Shown here piece after piece: positions 1 through 9,036 of a DNA stretch of 64,000 nucleotides. Source of the stretch: DASSUW01 sp963830725 (GTDB lineage Bacteria > Actinomycetota > Thermoleophilia > Solirubrobacterales > Solirubrobacteraceae); NCBI GenBank assembly GCA_963830725.1, contig CAWHNO010000016.1:682001-746000 (forward strand), read 5' to 3'. The notes beneath the pieces are model-generated. The model searched no databases. It saw only the letters and a program-made list of their open reading frames with translations, and was not told where the DNA came from. Within the stretch, counting starts at the first letter, position 1. Each line of letters opens with the position of its first letter. Both the position numbers and the translations under genes were made by a program.

Positions 1-288
1 GAGGCCCACTCGCTCCGGCGGCCGGCTGCGGTCGACGAGGTCCTTGATCAGCGCGTTCAGCCCGGAGGCGAGCGAAGAAGCTCAGCGTCGCGGCGAGCGC
101 GACCAGCGGGAACACGCGGCCGTTGCGCGAGGTCGGCGCACCAGCCCGGCGGCGACGAGGAGCGGCCCCTTGACCCACCAGGCGGACACCAGCGTGAGGA
201 TCGCGGTCGCCGGAGCCCAGCGCAGCGCGGACGTGGCGCGGATCGCGTCCTGGTCGAGGTCGACCAGCAGTTGCAGGGCGTAGTGCAT
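1..288 (-). CDS. PAP2-family phosphatase, N-terminal part (edge-truncated, frameshifted)
   Basis: Reading back from an ATG at 288, the protein begins MHYALQLLVDLDQDAI and has a hydrophobic segment (ATAILTLVSAWWVKGPLLVA). After one or two frame changes near 60-150 the minus strand reads LNALIKDLVDRSRPP, which contains the KxxxxxxRP signature of the phosphatidic-acid phosphatase type 2 superfamily. The window start removes the downstream SRPxxH and H-containing motifs. PAP2 enzymes dephosphorylate lipid phosphates at the membrane. It lies 61 bp downstream of the DUF47 gene on the same strand, so co-transcription is possible. The broken frame is probably consensus error. Confidence 0.65.
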
Positions 289-349
289 CTCGCGACTGAC
301 CGCCGCAGTCCACCGGCGGTGCGGTCCACGATAGCGCCGGCTGGGGCCA

Positions 350-1000
350 CTAGTCGCCGAGGTCGCCGCGGACGAGCCCGCCGCCGCGCTTGAGGCTCGC
401 GCCCTCGAGGACGTGGGCGACCGTCTGGCAGGCGTCGATCGCGGCCTCGAGCGTCTCCAGGATGTCCTTCCAGCGGATCACCATCATCGGGTCGATGCCG
501 GCGGCGAAGAGCGCGCTCACCGCCTCGCGCGCGAGCTCGTCGGCCTCCTTCTCGAGCCGGCGTATCTCGCTCAGCGCGGTCGAGATCTCCGTTCCCTCGC
601 GGAACCCGTGCAGCGCCGCGACGACCTGCTCGGTGCACGCGTGCAGGATCTCGGCGAGCGCCTCGGCGGCCTCGAGCGGCGCCTCGACGCCGTAGCGGCC
701 GAGCTCGTCGGCCGCCTCCTCGGTCTGGTCGACGATGTCGTCGATCGCCACCGTGAGCGCGTGGACGTCGGTCACGTCCATCTGCGCACGGCGGGCCCCG
801 CGCTGCGCGAGCCGGCGCAGGATCTCGTGGGCGATCCGGTCGCCCTCGTGCTCGCAGTCGCGGATCTGCGGCCCGAGCTCGGTCGGGTCGGGGAACACGG
901 CGAGCAGCTCGCGCAGAAGCCCGCTCGTGGTGTGAGCGTTGCGACCGGCCTCGTCGAACAGGGCCAGCAAAACGGGATCTGGCCGCCGACGGGCCCGCAC
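350..1000 (-). CDS. DUF47 (PhoU-like, Pit accessory) protein
   Basis: A 216-residue, all-helical acidic protein with a GTG start at 1000. It has the DUF47/PhoU_div layout: a conserved CEHEGDRIAHEI acidic segment near residue 50, then DVHALTVAIDDIVDQTEEAAD and a second acidic repeat EIRRLEKEADELAREAV, ending in a WKDILETLEAAIDACQ helix. Proteins of this family are metal-binding relatives of PhoU and usually accompany low-affinity Pit phosphate transporters; no pit gene is seen here, though the window ends 350 bp beyond. Family assignment is firm, the transport link is inference. Confidence 0.88.
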   Translation of the reverse strand: MRARRRPDPVLLALFDEAGRNAHTTSGLLRELLAVFPDPTELGPQIRDCEHEGDRIAHEILRRLAQRGARRAQMDVTDVHALTVAIDDIVDQTEEAADELGRYGVEAPLEAAEALAEILHACTEQVVAALHGFREGTEISTALSEIRRLEKEADELAREAVSALFAAGIDPMMVIRWKDILETLEAAIDACQTVAHVLEGASLKRGGGLVRGDLGD

Positions 1001-1091
1001 GCGCCCACCTTAACCGCGACGGCACGCCCGTTGCCACCCGCCCGGCGTGATTCGGTGGGTGGCTGGCCGAATCGCGTATGCTCCTGCCGCC

Positions 1092-1901
1092 ATGACGACC
1101 GCGCGCCCGACGCTGCGGCTCGGGATCATCGATGCCGACAGCGGGTTCCTGCGGGTGCTCGCCAACCGGATCGAGAAGGCCGGCTGGCAGCACCGGGTCT
1201 TCGCGTCGCCGGTGCCGCCGGACGCCCTGGTCGCCATGCGGCTCGATGCGCTCGTGGTCGACATGCAGGTGCTCGGCCCGCAGGCGTGGCCGTATCTCGA
1301 CACGGTCTGCGCGCGGCTGCCGCTGATGGCGGTGCTCGTGTGCACCGGCCCGTCCTCCGTGTCCCAGCGCGTGCGGGCGCTGCGGCTCGGCGCCGACGAC
1401 TGGATCGGCAAGCCCTGCCATGCCGACGAGCTGCTGGCCCGGGTCGAGGCCGTCGTGCGGCGCCGCAGGCGAGCGGAGGCGCCCGAGACCAGCGAACCGG
1501 TGATAGCCGGAGGGCTCGAGATCCGCGCCGACAAGTTCCAGGTCCTGGCCGGGGACGTGGCGGTCGATCTCACGCGCCGCGAGTTCGAGCTGATCGGCGT
1601 GCTCGTCGAAGCCGAGGGCCAGGTCCTCAGGCGCGAGGAGATCTACGAGCGCGTGTGGGGCTACGCGATGGTCCACGGCGACCGCTCGGTCGACGTCTTC
1701 GTCCGCAAGCTGCGCCAGAAGCTCGAACGCGTCTCTCCGGGCTGGCGCTACATCCACACGCACTTCGGCATCGGCTACCGCTTTGCGGCCGAGCCGGACG
1801 CAGCGGCAGTCCGCCGAGGAGCCGGCCGAGGTTCGGGCTTCGCGCGTCCCGCTCGAGGACTCCGTGCCAGCCTAAGAGCCCCGTGGCCGGGCCGGACGTA
1901 G
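1092..1901 (+). CDS. OmpR-family DNA-binding response regulator
   Basis: 269 residues from ATG 1092. The receiver domain (about 8-120) has the acidic pair IIDAD, phosphoacceptor Asp57 in VVDMQ, and the conserved Lys in WIGKP. The winged-helix Trans_reg_C domain (about 140-235) shows TRREFELIGVLVE, the RSVDVFVRKLRQKL recognition region and the terminal GIGYRF. No partner kinase is adjacent, so it is an orphan regulator within the window. The last 35 residues are an Arg/Ala-rich tail of no known function and may reflect a misplaced stop. Confidence 0.9.
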   Translation: MTTARPTLRLGIIDADSGFLRVLANRIEKAGWQHRVFASPVPPDALVAMRLDALVVDMQVLGPQAWPYLDTVCARLPLMAVLVCTGPSSVSQRVRALRLGADDWIGKPCHADELLARVEAVVRRRRRAEAPETSEPVIAGGLEIRADKFQVLAGDVAVDLTRREFELIGVLVEAEGQVLRREEIYERVWGYAMVHGDRSVDVFVRKLRQKLERVSPGWRYIHTHFGIGYRFAAEPDAAAVRRGAGRGSGFARPARGLRASLRAPWPGRT

Positions 1902-1978
1902 CATGCCCGCCATGGACACAACCATTCACTCGACCTTCAAGTGGTTGCCACTCGAACCGCGCACGGAGGTGCTTCGCA

Positions 1979-2437
1979 ATGGCTGAAAAGCAAGCTGCGA
2001 AGAAGGCCACGCGCCGGCCCGCCAAGAGGGCCGCCGGCAAGGCGTTCACGGCCGAGGAACGAGCCGCAATGAAGGAACGTGCCAAAGAGGTGAAGGCGGG
2101 CGCGGCGGACGGGGAAAGCGACGTGCTCGCCAAGATCGCCGAGATGCCGGAAGCGGACCGCGCGATGGCCGAGCGGCTCCATGCCCTCATCAAGGACAGC
2201 GCGCCGGATCTCGCGCCGCGAACCTGGTACGGGATGCCCGCGTATGCCAAGGCCGGCAAGGTCGTGTGCTTCTTCCAGCCCGCGCAGAAGTTCAAGTCGA
2301 GGTACGCGACGCTCGGCTTCAGCGACGTGGCGAAGCTCGACAAAGGCGCCATGTGGCCGACCTCCTACGCGCTGACGGAGCTGACCGCCGACGACGAGGC
2401 CAAGATCGGCGCGCTCGTGAAGAAAGCCGTGCGCTAG
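1979..2437 (+). CDS. DUF1801 family protein with basic N-terminus
   Basis: 152 residues from ATG 1979, chosen because GGAGG lies at 1965-1969. The first 40 residues are a Lys/Ala/Arg-rich tail (KQAAKKATRRPAKRAAGK), resembling histone-like tails that bind nucleic acid. The rest is a DUF1801 (YdhG-like) fold with APRTWYGMPAYAKAGKVVCF and ATLGFSDVAKLDKGAMWP. The family is often labelled iron chaperone by remote similarity to frataxin, but function is unproven. Its TAG stop overlaps the stop of the convergent stress-protein gene in a shared CTAG. Confidence 0.8.
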   Translation: MAEKQAAKKATRRPAKRAAGKAFTAEERAAMKERAKEVKAGAADGESDVLAKIAEMPEADRAMAERLHALIKDSAPDLAPRTWYGMPAYAKAGKVVCFFQPAQKFKSRYATLGFSDVAKLDKGAMWPTSYALTELTADDEAKIGALVKKAVR

Positions 2438-2883
2438 GACGTCTTGACCACGAACACGGAGCAGCGGGCCTTGTGCGTGACCGTGTTCGGCACGCTCCCG
2501 AGCACGCGCCGCTGCATGCCGCGGTTGCCGATCACGAGCACGTCCGCGCCGTGGCGTTCGGCCAGCTCGACCAGCACGTCGGCGGGATCGCCCTCGCGCG
2601 ACGCGGTGCGGCACGCGATGCCCCGCTGCTCGGCGCGGTGCTTGGCGTGGGCGAGCAGCTCCTCGACGCGCTCGGCCTCCTGCGGATTCCACTCGGCCTC
2701 GAGGGGCACCGGAGGCACCCACGCCGCCGCGATCGCGGCCGACACCAAGGTCGACGGCTGACTGCTGTAGGCGCTCAGGACGACCAGCTCGGCTTCATGC
2801 CGGGCGGCGAGGTCGATCGCGACCTCGACCGCGTTGTCGGCGGTCGCGCTGCCGTCGGTCCCGACGGCGATCACATCGATCAT
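2434..2883 (-). CDS. Universal stress protein (UspA family)
   Basis: 149 residues from ATG 2883 (MIDVIAVGTDGSATAD). A single Usp domain with the N-terminal GTDGS strand-loop and the C-terminal nucleotide-binding segment GNRGMQRRVLGSVPNTV; the spacing between the second Gly and GS is shorter than the canonical nine residues, as in many actinobacterial ATP-binding members. Cytosolic, probably dimeric and ATP-binding. In-frame sequence upstream of 2883 is Arg/Pro-rich and unlike the family, so the internal ATG was chosen. It converges on the DUF1801 gene. Confidence 0.88.
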   Translation of the reverse strand: MIDVIAVGTDGSATADNAVEVAIDLAARHEAELVVLSAYSSQPSTLVSAAIAAAWVPPVPLEAEWNPQEAERVEELLAHAKHRAEQRGIACRTASREGDPADVLVELAERHGADVLVIGNRGMQRRVLGSVPNTVTHKARCSVFVVKTS

Positions 2884-3140
2884 GCGCACGAGTATCTCCG
2901 CGCCGGCGGCCGGGGCAACCGCCGGTGTGCGGCCTGGGGGTGGCGGGTTAGGCTGGGGCATGGCCGAGTGGGCGCCCGTCCTGGTGGGACGCGCTGACGA
3001 GAGGACGGCGAGGACGCGTCCGGCGGGCACGCGGACCGCGGAATCAACGATTAGTGGTCCGTCCGTAACCAGCGGCCCGTAAGCGCGGCGGCGGCGCCGA
3101 CAGGCAAGGACGCAGACCGCAGTCGAACGCCTGCTGGGAT
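2884..3140. other. Intergenic region with no recognised gene
   Basis: GC-rich spacer upstream of the stress-protein gene and downstream of the next minus-strand gene. It should carry the promoter of the stress-protein gene; no clear -10/-35 pair or operator is visible. A D-arm-like string at 2961-2972 was examined and rejected as a tRNA. Confidence 0.4.
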
Positions 3141-3850
3141 TCACGGTCGCCTCGAGCGGCCATCGTCGACCTGGCCGTTGCTCAACGTGAAGGCGAACGG
3201 CGCTCGCTCGTGTGCGACCGCGGGGTCGCGGGCGACCGATCCGGGATCGCCGGGCCCGGCCAGCTCCATCACGAACGCCCGCTCCGGCTCGAACAGCACC
3301 GACAGCGCCTCACCCGTCCAGCGGGTCAGCCACAGCTCTCCGGTCGCGGCGTCGGCGAGCCCGCCGGCGACCGCGCAGCGCAGCGCGCCGGCCTCCACGT
3401 CCTCGCGCGCGCCGTTCACCGTCAGGCGAACGTGGGCGAAGCCGCCGAGGCGCAGCCACAGCTCGCGCGGAAGCCGCTGGGACAGGATGAACGATGCCTC
3501 GCCGTGCGACTCGCGCCCCGACGCCCGTAGCCGCCGAGGTGTGCCGGACCGAGATAGGCGAGCGCCCCGTTCGTGGTCCTGCCGACGAGATGCAGCTCGG
3601 CCGGCGGGCGCCTCCGAAGCGGGCCGGGCAGGAACGCGTCGAAGCCGCGCCGGCGGGCCTTGTACCTGCGTGCCGCCCGCCACGCGACCGTCTCGGCGTC
3701 GATCAGCTCGACCTCGGGCGGCGAGCAGATCCAGAGGACCATCGCGTCGGTCACCAGCGCCTGGCGCCCGAGCTTCCACCGCGCGCGCGGCCCGACCCAC
3801 CGCTCGAGCGCCGCGAGCGTCGTCTCCCCGTGAAGCACCGGCGGGTCCAC
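3141..3850 (-). CDS. Hypothetical protein, frameshifted near 3520
   Basis: Two minus-strand frames join into one protein of about 236 residues. The N-terminal half starts at a GTG at 3850 and contains LGRQALVTDAMVLWICSP and ELIDAETVAWRAARRYKARR; the C-terminal half (RLPRELWLRLGGFAHVRLTV onward) continues in another frame to a TGA at 3141. The protein has alternating hydrophobic strands and ends with a segment about food-like beta structure (GELWLTRWTGEALSVLFEP). I do not recognise the family. It is followed upstream by an SRPBCC gene on the same strand (spacing about 28 bp), suggesting an operon. Confidence 0.55.
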
Positions 3851-3878
3851 CCCGACAACGTCCCAGGCGGCCCTCCGG

Positions 3879-4343
3879 TCAGTCCGGGTCGGCCGGGCCA
3901 GGTGCGTTCTCGAGCCGCTCCTTGAGCTTCTCCATGTTGGCCGGCATCTGCCTCTGCGCTTGGCGGCGGACCACGAGCGGCACGAGCAGTCTGCCGATCC
4001 CGTGGCCCTCGAAGTCCAGCTCGATGGTCACACGCGAGCGCGCGCTGTCTCCGACAGGCTCGACGGTTCCCTTCACCATCCCCCTGACCGGCCCATCGAC
4101 ACCGCGAACCGCCCAGCTGCTCGGAGGACTGATCGCGGTGATCTCCGATGTCATCGTCTGCTCCCGACGCCCCATTCGGCGGGTCTGGACGACCTTCGTA
4201 CCCACGTGGGGCGGACCGCTCTCGTCGCTCCGCGAGCTCACGACGCTCTCCTGCCACTCCGCGAGCCGTGATGGGTCGGTGACGTATCGGAAGACCTCTT
4301 CGGGCGGCCGGGCGATCTCGGTGCTCGTCACGATTGGTGCCAC
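3879..4343 (-). CDS. SRPBCC (START-like) ligand-binding protein
   Basis: 154 residues from a GTG at 4343, preceded on the coding strand by a strong GGAAGGAGG. The N-terminus STEIARPPEEVFRYVTDPSRLAEW is the classic SRPBCC/polyketide-cyclase opening, followed by strands ending SRVTIELDFEGHGIGRLL and a long C-terminal helix RRQAQRQMPANMEKLKERL. Members bind hydrophobic ligands in a helix-grip fold; substrate unknown. It diverges from the cyclase-family gene across a very short region, so promoters must overlap. Confidence 0.88.
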   Translation of the reverse strand: MAPIVTSTEIARPPEEVFRYVTDPSRLAEWQESVVSSRSDESGPPHVGTKVVQTRRMGRREQTMTSEITAISPPSSWAVRGVDGPVRGMVKGTVEPVGDSARSRVTIELDFEGHGIGRLLVPLVVRRQAQRQMPANMEKLKERLENAPGPADPD

Positions 4344-4412
4344 GTGCTCCTCCTTCCGAGGGGAACATCATCGCGCACCTTGAGATACTTGCCTGGGTTG
4401 GCCGGCGCGGAG

Positions 4413-5327
4413 ATGACAGCGCACGAGTTCCGCGCCCTCTTCGACGCCGTCTCGAACTGGGGCCGCTGGGACGACGGCGGGCAGCGGGGGGCGCTGAACC
4501 TCATCACCCCGGCCCGGGTCGAGGCCGCCGCCCGGTTGGTCCGCAGTGGAGTCACCGTCACGCTCAGCCGCTCACTGACGACCGTCGCGCGCATCGATGT
4601 GCCCGAGCCCGCTGATCACCACATGACGATGCTGACCGATGAGGACATCGGGTCAGGGTCCGTGCGTTTCGCAAAGGACTACGTCGGCCTCGACTATCAC
4701 AACGAAGGGCACACGCACATCGACGCCTTCTGCCACGTCGCCTTCGAAGGGTCGTTCTTCGACGGCAACCCGGAGGCGTCGGTGACCGCGGACGGCGCCG
4801 ACCGGGGAGCGATCGACATCCTCAAGGACGGCCTGGTCGGTCGGGGCGTGCTGCTCGACGTGCCGCGCGCACGCGGCGTCGCCTGGCTCGAACCGGGGGA
4901 ACACGTGTTCCGTGAGGATCTCGAGGCGGCCGAGCGCCTACAGGGCGTGAGCGTGGTGGCCGGCGACATCGTGCTCGTCCGCACCGGCCACGCGCGGCGT
5001 CTGGCCGAGCTCGATCCGTGGGATACCCGCACGGCGAAGGCAGGCCTCCATCCCACCGCCGTCACCTTCCTGGCCGACCGCGAGGTCGCCGCGCTCGGGT
5101 CGGATGGCAACAACGACACCGCGCCCAGCACCACGGAGGGCGTCGCCTTCCCCATACACGTTCTGGCGCTCAATGCCATGGGCGTCCACCTCCTCGATTA
5201 CCTCCAGTTCGAGGATCTCGTCGGACAGTGTGAGAGGGCCGAACGCTGGGAGTTCCTGTTCCTGGCCGCTCCCCTGCGTATCGAGCGCGGGACGCGATCG
5301 CCGCTCAACCCGATTGCGATCTTCTGA
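4413..5327 (+). CDS. Cyclase-family (kynurenine formamidase-like) metal hydrolase
   Basis: 304 residues from ATG 4413. The hallmark HxGTHxDxPxH-type motif appears as GHTHIDAFCH around residue 105, with flanking DYHNE, and a conserved acidic/His set near GSDGNNDTAPSTTEG. Members of PF04199 bind a divalent metal and hydrolyse amide or lactone bonds (arylformamidase, isatin hydrolase); the exact substrate cannot be read. The long N-terminus (NWGRWDDGGQRGALNLITP) matches the larger bacterial subgroup. An upstream in-frame start at 4344 is possible but lacks a ribosome site. Confidence 0.87.
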   Translation: MTAHEFRALFDAVSNWGRWDDGGQRGALNLITPARVEAAARLVRSGVTVTLSRSLTTVARIDVPEPADHHMTMLTDEDIGSGSVRFAKDYVGLDYHNEGHTHIDAFCHVAFEGSFFDGNPEASVTADGADRGAIDILKDGLVGRGVLLDVPRARGVAWLEPGEHVFREDLEAAERLQGVSVVAGDIVLVRTGHARRLAELDPWDTRTAKAGLHPTAVTFLADREVAALGSDGNNDTAPSTTEGVAFPIHVLALNAMGVHLLDYLQFEDLVGQCERAERWEFLFLAAPLRIERGTRSPLNPIAIF

Positions 5328-5350
5328 ACCGACTGCTGCACACCGGCACC

Positions 5351-5386
5351 GGACGTCCCCACCTGCGCAATCGAAGTGCGTCCCGC
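5351..5386 (+). repeat. Interspersed REP-like motif A, copy 1
   Basis: A 36-bp intergenic sequence containing CCCCACCTGCGCAA followed by GAAGTGCGTCCC. Related strings occur at 37351-37380 (direct, CCCCACCTGCGCAG) and 37106-37144 (inverted, GGGACGCACTTC, 17 of 19 bases matching the complement). The recurrence in non-coding DNA suggests a dispersed repeat family. Confidence 0.45.
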
Positions 5387-5445
5387 AGCGGCCAACCGGG
5401 CCGAAGCCGCCGAGGGCGAACCCACCGGGGTGATGTAATGGAGTA

Positions 5446-5736
5446 ATGCTTAGACGCGCGCTTGCGATCCTGGTACTGGTACTCGTGGCCCTCGTGGCGA
5501 TCAGGCTCGCGGTCGGGGTCGTGGTCGGCCTCGTCTCGGCGGTCATGTGGATCGTCGTCATCGCGGCGCTGGTGGCCGGCGGCCTGTGGGCGCGGTCGAC
5601 GCTGAAGTCGGCCAAGAACCGCCGTCGCGTGAAGCCGCAGTCATCGCCGGAGCTGCCAAGCGCGCCGCGCGAGGACCCGGTGGCGGTCGAGATGCGCCGC
5701 ATCACCGAGCAGCTGCGCGAGCAGGGCCGCGGCTGA
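5446..5736 (+). CDS. Small two-helix membrane protein
   Basis: 96 residues from ATG 5446. Two adjacent hydrophobic stretches, ALAILVLVLVALVAIRLAV and AVMWIVVIAALVAGGLWA, are followed by a basic cytosolic tail ending in MRRITEQLREQGRG, which could form a short coiled coil. It sits 16 bp before the DDN-like gene and may be co-transcribed with it. I do not recognise a named family. Confidence 0.7.
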   Translation: MLRRALAILVLVLVALVAIRLAVGVVVGLVSAVMWIVVIAALVAGGLWARSTLKSAKNRRRVKPQSSPELPSAPREDPVAVEMRRITEQLREQGRG

Positions 5737-5752
5737 CGACCGCGCGAGCCCC

Positions 5753-6154
5753 GTGGACCGCCGGCGAGTCTCGACCTTCCTGAGCGCGCGGCTGTTCAAT
5801 CCGCTCGTCAAGGCCGCCACGGACGCCGGGCTGGCGGTGCCCGGGGTCGCGATCCTGGAGACGACGGGACGCAGGACCGGCCGGCCGCGACGGACGCCCG
5901 TCGTCCCGTCGATCGACGGCGACACCTGCTGGATCGTCGCCGAGCACGGCCGCAAGGCCGCCTACGTTCGCAACATCGAGGCCGACCCGCGCGTGCGGAT
6001 CAGGCTCGGGCGCCGCTGGCGCACGGGCGCCGCCCACGTGATGCCGGACGACGACCCGCGGGCACGCCAGCGTGGGATGCCCGCGGTGAACGCGGCCGCC
6101 GTCCGCCTCATGGGCACCGACCTGCTCACCGTGCGGATCGACCTCGACCCCTAG
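5753..6154 (+). CDS. Nitroreductase/F420-binding DDN-like oxidoreductase
   Basis: 133 residues from GTG 5753. It carries the family's ETTGRRTGRPRRTPVV strand-turn, then WIVAEHGRKAAYVRNIEADPRV, the signature by which the split-barrel deazaflavin (F420)-dependent nitroreductase family is recognised, and ends at RLMGTDLLTVRIDLDP. The presence of an F420-type enzyme supports an actinobacterial host. Its TAG overlaps the TAG of the convergent kinase gene in a shared CTAG at 6151-6154. Confidence 0.88.
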   Translation: MDRRRVSTFLSARLFNPLVKAATDAGLAVPGVAILETTGRRTGRPRRTPVVPSIDGDTCWIVAEHGRKAAYVRNIEADPRVRIRLGRRWRTGAAHVMPDDDPRARQRGMPAVNAAAVRLMGTDLLTVRIDLDP

Positions 6155-7284
6155 GAAAGCGGCAGCTCGACCCGGACCACCGTGCCGCCGCCCGCGGCGG
6201 CGGCGAGCTCGAAGCTGCCGCTGAGCTCGGTCGCGCGCTCGCGCATCGAGGTGAGCCCGACGCCCGCGGGCCAGTCGTCGGCCAGGCCCCGGCCGTCGTC
6301 GGCGACCTCGAGCCGCAGGGTCTCGCCGACGGTGATCGACACGACGGCGCTGCGTGCGTGCGCGTGACGCGCGACGTTGGTGAGCGCCTCCTGGGCGATC
6401 CGGAATGCGGCCGCCTCGGCCGCGGCGGGCAGCGGCGGCGGCGGATCCGGCCCTCTGATCTCGCAGCGGAGCTCGTCGCCGCTGAGCGCGGCGGCGTGCT
6501 GGCGCAGCGCGCCGGTGAGCCCGAGCTGGTCGAGTGCCGGCGGACGCAGCCCGTACACGAGCCGCCGGACGTCGGCGACGGTGCCCTCGAGGCTGGCCGC
6601 GGCCCGGTCGAGCAGCGCGTCGGCGGCCTGCGGGTCGGTGGCCAGCATGCGCCGCGCGGCGTCGATCGTGAGGACCGCGCCGGCGAGCGTCGGGCCGAGC
6701 CCGTCGTGCAGGTCGCCGCGCAGCCGCCGGCGCTCCTCCTCGCGGGCGGTGACGAGCCGTTCGCGCGAGCGCTGGACCTCGATCGAGAGGGCGACGGCGC
6801 TGGCGGCGGCGCTCGCGCGGCGCGCGAAGTCCTCGAGCAGCCGCCGGTCGGCGCCGGCCAGCGGCTCGTCGTGCGAGCGCGCTCCGATCAGCAGCGTGCC
6901 GACCCGTTCGCCGGCGTGGACGAGCGGGAGGCGCAGCGCGACGCCGGCGTCGGGCGCGCCGTGGACCGCCGCGGGCCCGCCCGGCGCGTCGGCCAGCTCG
7001 ACCGCGACGTACGGCAGCCTCAGCTCCTCGCCGATCGTCTCGACCATGACGGGCAGCACGTCCGCCGGCGCCATCGCCTCGCCCAGGCGCCGGCCGAGCG
7101 TGGAGATCGCCGCGTACGGCTCGTCGCGCCGGCCGTGGAGCAGGCGGCTGACGCGCGCTGGACGCGGTCGCGCAGCGGCTGGAACGCGACCGCGACCACG
7201 CCGTGGCGATCACGCCGCGCCGACTGCACGTCCTGGCCGAGCGCGCCGACCCACCGGCCGCGACAGAGCCGCCGAGCACGAGCG
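6151..7284 (-). CDS. NarL-type sensor histidine kinase, N-terminus lost in poly-C tract
   Basis: The minus strand encodes a GAF-like segment (VELADAPGGPAAVHG), then the HisKA_3 dimerisation motif RRRLRGDLHDGLGPTLAG with the phosphoacceptor His, then a HATPase domain with QEALTNVARHAHARSAVV and DDGRGLAD. Upstream, after a frameshift near 7080-7160, the text GVVAVAFQPLRDRVQR resembles the linker that follows an N-terminal multi-helix membrane sensor in this kinase class. The expected membrane part would lie at 7285-7836, which is poly-C. It is the natural partner of the truncated receiver at 7837-8045. Confidence 0.85.
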
Positions 7285-7836
<552 letters not shown>

Positions 7837-8045
7837 GTCGCCTCGATCCCGTTGCGGCCGGGCATGTTGAGGTCCATCAGCACGACGTCCGGGTGCAGGT
7901 CGAGCGCGCGTGAGATCGCCTCCTCGCCGCTGGTCGCCTCGCCGGCGAGCGTGACGTCGTCGACGGAGGCGAGCAGCGCGGCGAGCCCGGCGCGGAACGC
8001 TTCGGAGTCGTCGGCGACGAGGATGCGCAGCTGCTCTGCGGCCAC
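7837..8045 (-). CDS. NarL/FixJ response regulator, receiver fragment
   Basis: From a GTG at 8045 the protein reads QLRILVADDSEAFRAGLAAL, with the acidic pair and the phosphoacceptor Asp in DVVLMDLNMPGRNGIEAT, then enters the poly-C tract at residue 69. The missing part should be the rest of the receiver and a LuxR-type HTH domain. It is followed on the same strand by the histidine kinase, giving a regulator-kinase operon whose junction is unreadable. Confidence 0.82.
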
Positions 8046-8187
8046 GCGGACGACCGTACGCCCGCACGAAGGCCGCGGCAACCGCCGAGGCACGATTTCC
8101 CGGTGCAACCGGGACACGGGTCCCTGCCCGCCTGGGTCATGCGCCGCGGAGGCTGACCGGCGTCCACACCGACCACCGGAGGTCCTC

Positions 8188-8688
8188 ATGCCGCTCCGCC
8201 ACACCCGCACCGCCGCCGCGCTCGCGATCCTGATGGGACTGCTCGCGGCGATCCTCGTGCTCCGCTCCAGCGCCTCGGCGCAGGACCCGGGAACGCGCAC
8301 GCTCACGTTCTCCGAGCTCGAGCGCGGCTCGACGTTCACCCACGTGCGCAACACCAAGGGCGCGCCGCAGATGTCGAACCTGCTCGGCGACATCATCGTG
8401 TTCGCCAACCCGATCGCCGACGCCTCGGGCAAGCGCATCGGCAAGATGTCGGTGAGCTGCACGACGACGACAGGGGCGCGCAACTTCCTCAAGTCCACCC
8501 TGACCTGCGTCGGCGTCGCCGCGCTGCGCGACGGCACCCTGACGCTGCAGGCCAACACCACGCCGAACGAGCGCACCACGACCGCGGCCGTCACCGGCGG
8601 GACCGGCGCCTACGCGAACGCGCGCGGCGTCTACACGAGCACCGAAGGCCAGTCCGGCTCGCAGGCCACGATCACGCTCGTCGACTGA
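8188..8688 (+). CDS. Secreted allene oxide cyclase-like/dirigent-like barrel protein
   Basis: 166 residues from ATG 8188 with GGAGG at 8178-8182. A signal peptide (TAAALAILMGLLAAILVL, cut after SASA) precedes a small beta-barrel domain: FSELERGSTFTHVRNT, IIVFANPIADASGKRIGKMS and the Gly-rich VTGGTGAYANARGVYTS, which is the conserved core of the AOC-barrel family. Bacterial members are exported and uncharacterised. It diverges from the damaged receiver gene. Confidence 0.78.
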   Translation: MPLRHTRTAAALAILMGLLAAILVLRSSASAQDPGTRTLTFSELERGSTFTHVRNTKGAPQMSNLLGDIIVFANPIADASGKRIGKMSVSCTTTTGARNFLKSTLTCVGVAALRDGTLTLQANTTPNERTTTAAVTGGTGAYANARGVYTSTEGQSGSQATITLVD

Positions 8689-8729
8689 GCCCGATGCGAA
8701 CTGTTCCCCAAGCTCGAAGGAGCCCCACG

Positions 8730-9005
8730 ATGACTTCCACCGTAAGCAGTACCGACCTGCCCGCCCGGCCCGTCCTCGCACTCGTCCTGGCGTTGCTGTC
8801 GATCCCGGGCTCGATGCTTGCCTGGGACGTGCTGCCGGGCGGTGGCTTCGTGTTCGGGCTCCCGCTCGCGGTCGCCGCCGTCGTGGTCGGCGTCCAGGCC
8901 CGCCGGCGCTCCGACACGGGGCGCGGAATCGCCCTCGCGGCAATCCTCATCGGCGCCGCGATGGTGGCGATGATGGTCGTCTGGACGCTCGCCGCGTCGG
9001 TTTAG
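8730..9005 (+). CDS. Small membrane protein (DUF4190-like)
   Basis: 91 residues from ATG 8730, with a GAAGGA ribosome site at 8716-8722, starting 41 bp after the preceding gene. Three hydrophobic segments are visible: VLALVLALLSIPGSMLAW, GFVFGLPLAVAAVVVGV and IALAAILIGAAMVAMMVV, with a basic RRRSDTGRG loop typical of DUF4190-type proteins. It probably forms an operon with the barrel protein. The family match is by pattern only. Confidence 0.65.
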   Translation: MTSTVSSTDLPARPVLALVLALLSIPGSMLAWDVLPGGGFVFGLPLAVAAVVVGVQARRRSDTGRGIALAAILIGAAMVAMMVVWTLAASV

Positions 9006-9036
9006 CATGCGACTCGTCCGCGGCCTCCTGGCACGG

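Noticed and set aside
57..1763. Long minus-strand open frame of 568 codons across the DUF47 and OmpR genes
   Set aside because: It is a GC-driven shadow, Arg/Ala/Pro-rich with no domain, overlapping two well-supported genes.
2956..2975. D-arm-like string TGGCCGAGTGGG suggesting tRNA-Leu/Ser
   Set aside because: No T-arm (GGTTCGAAT-like), no acceptor pairing and no plausible anticodon stem follow.
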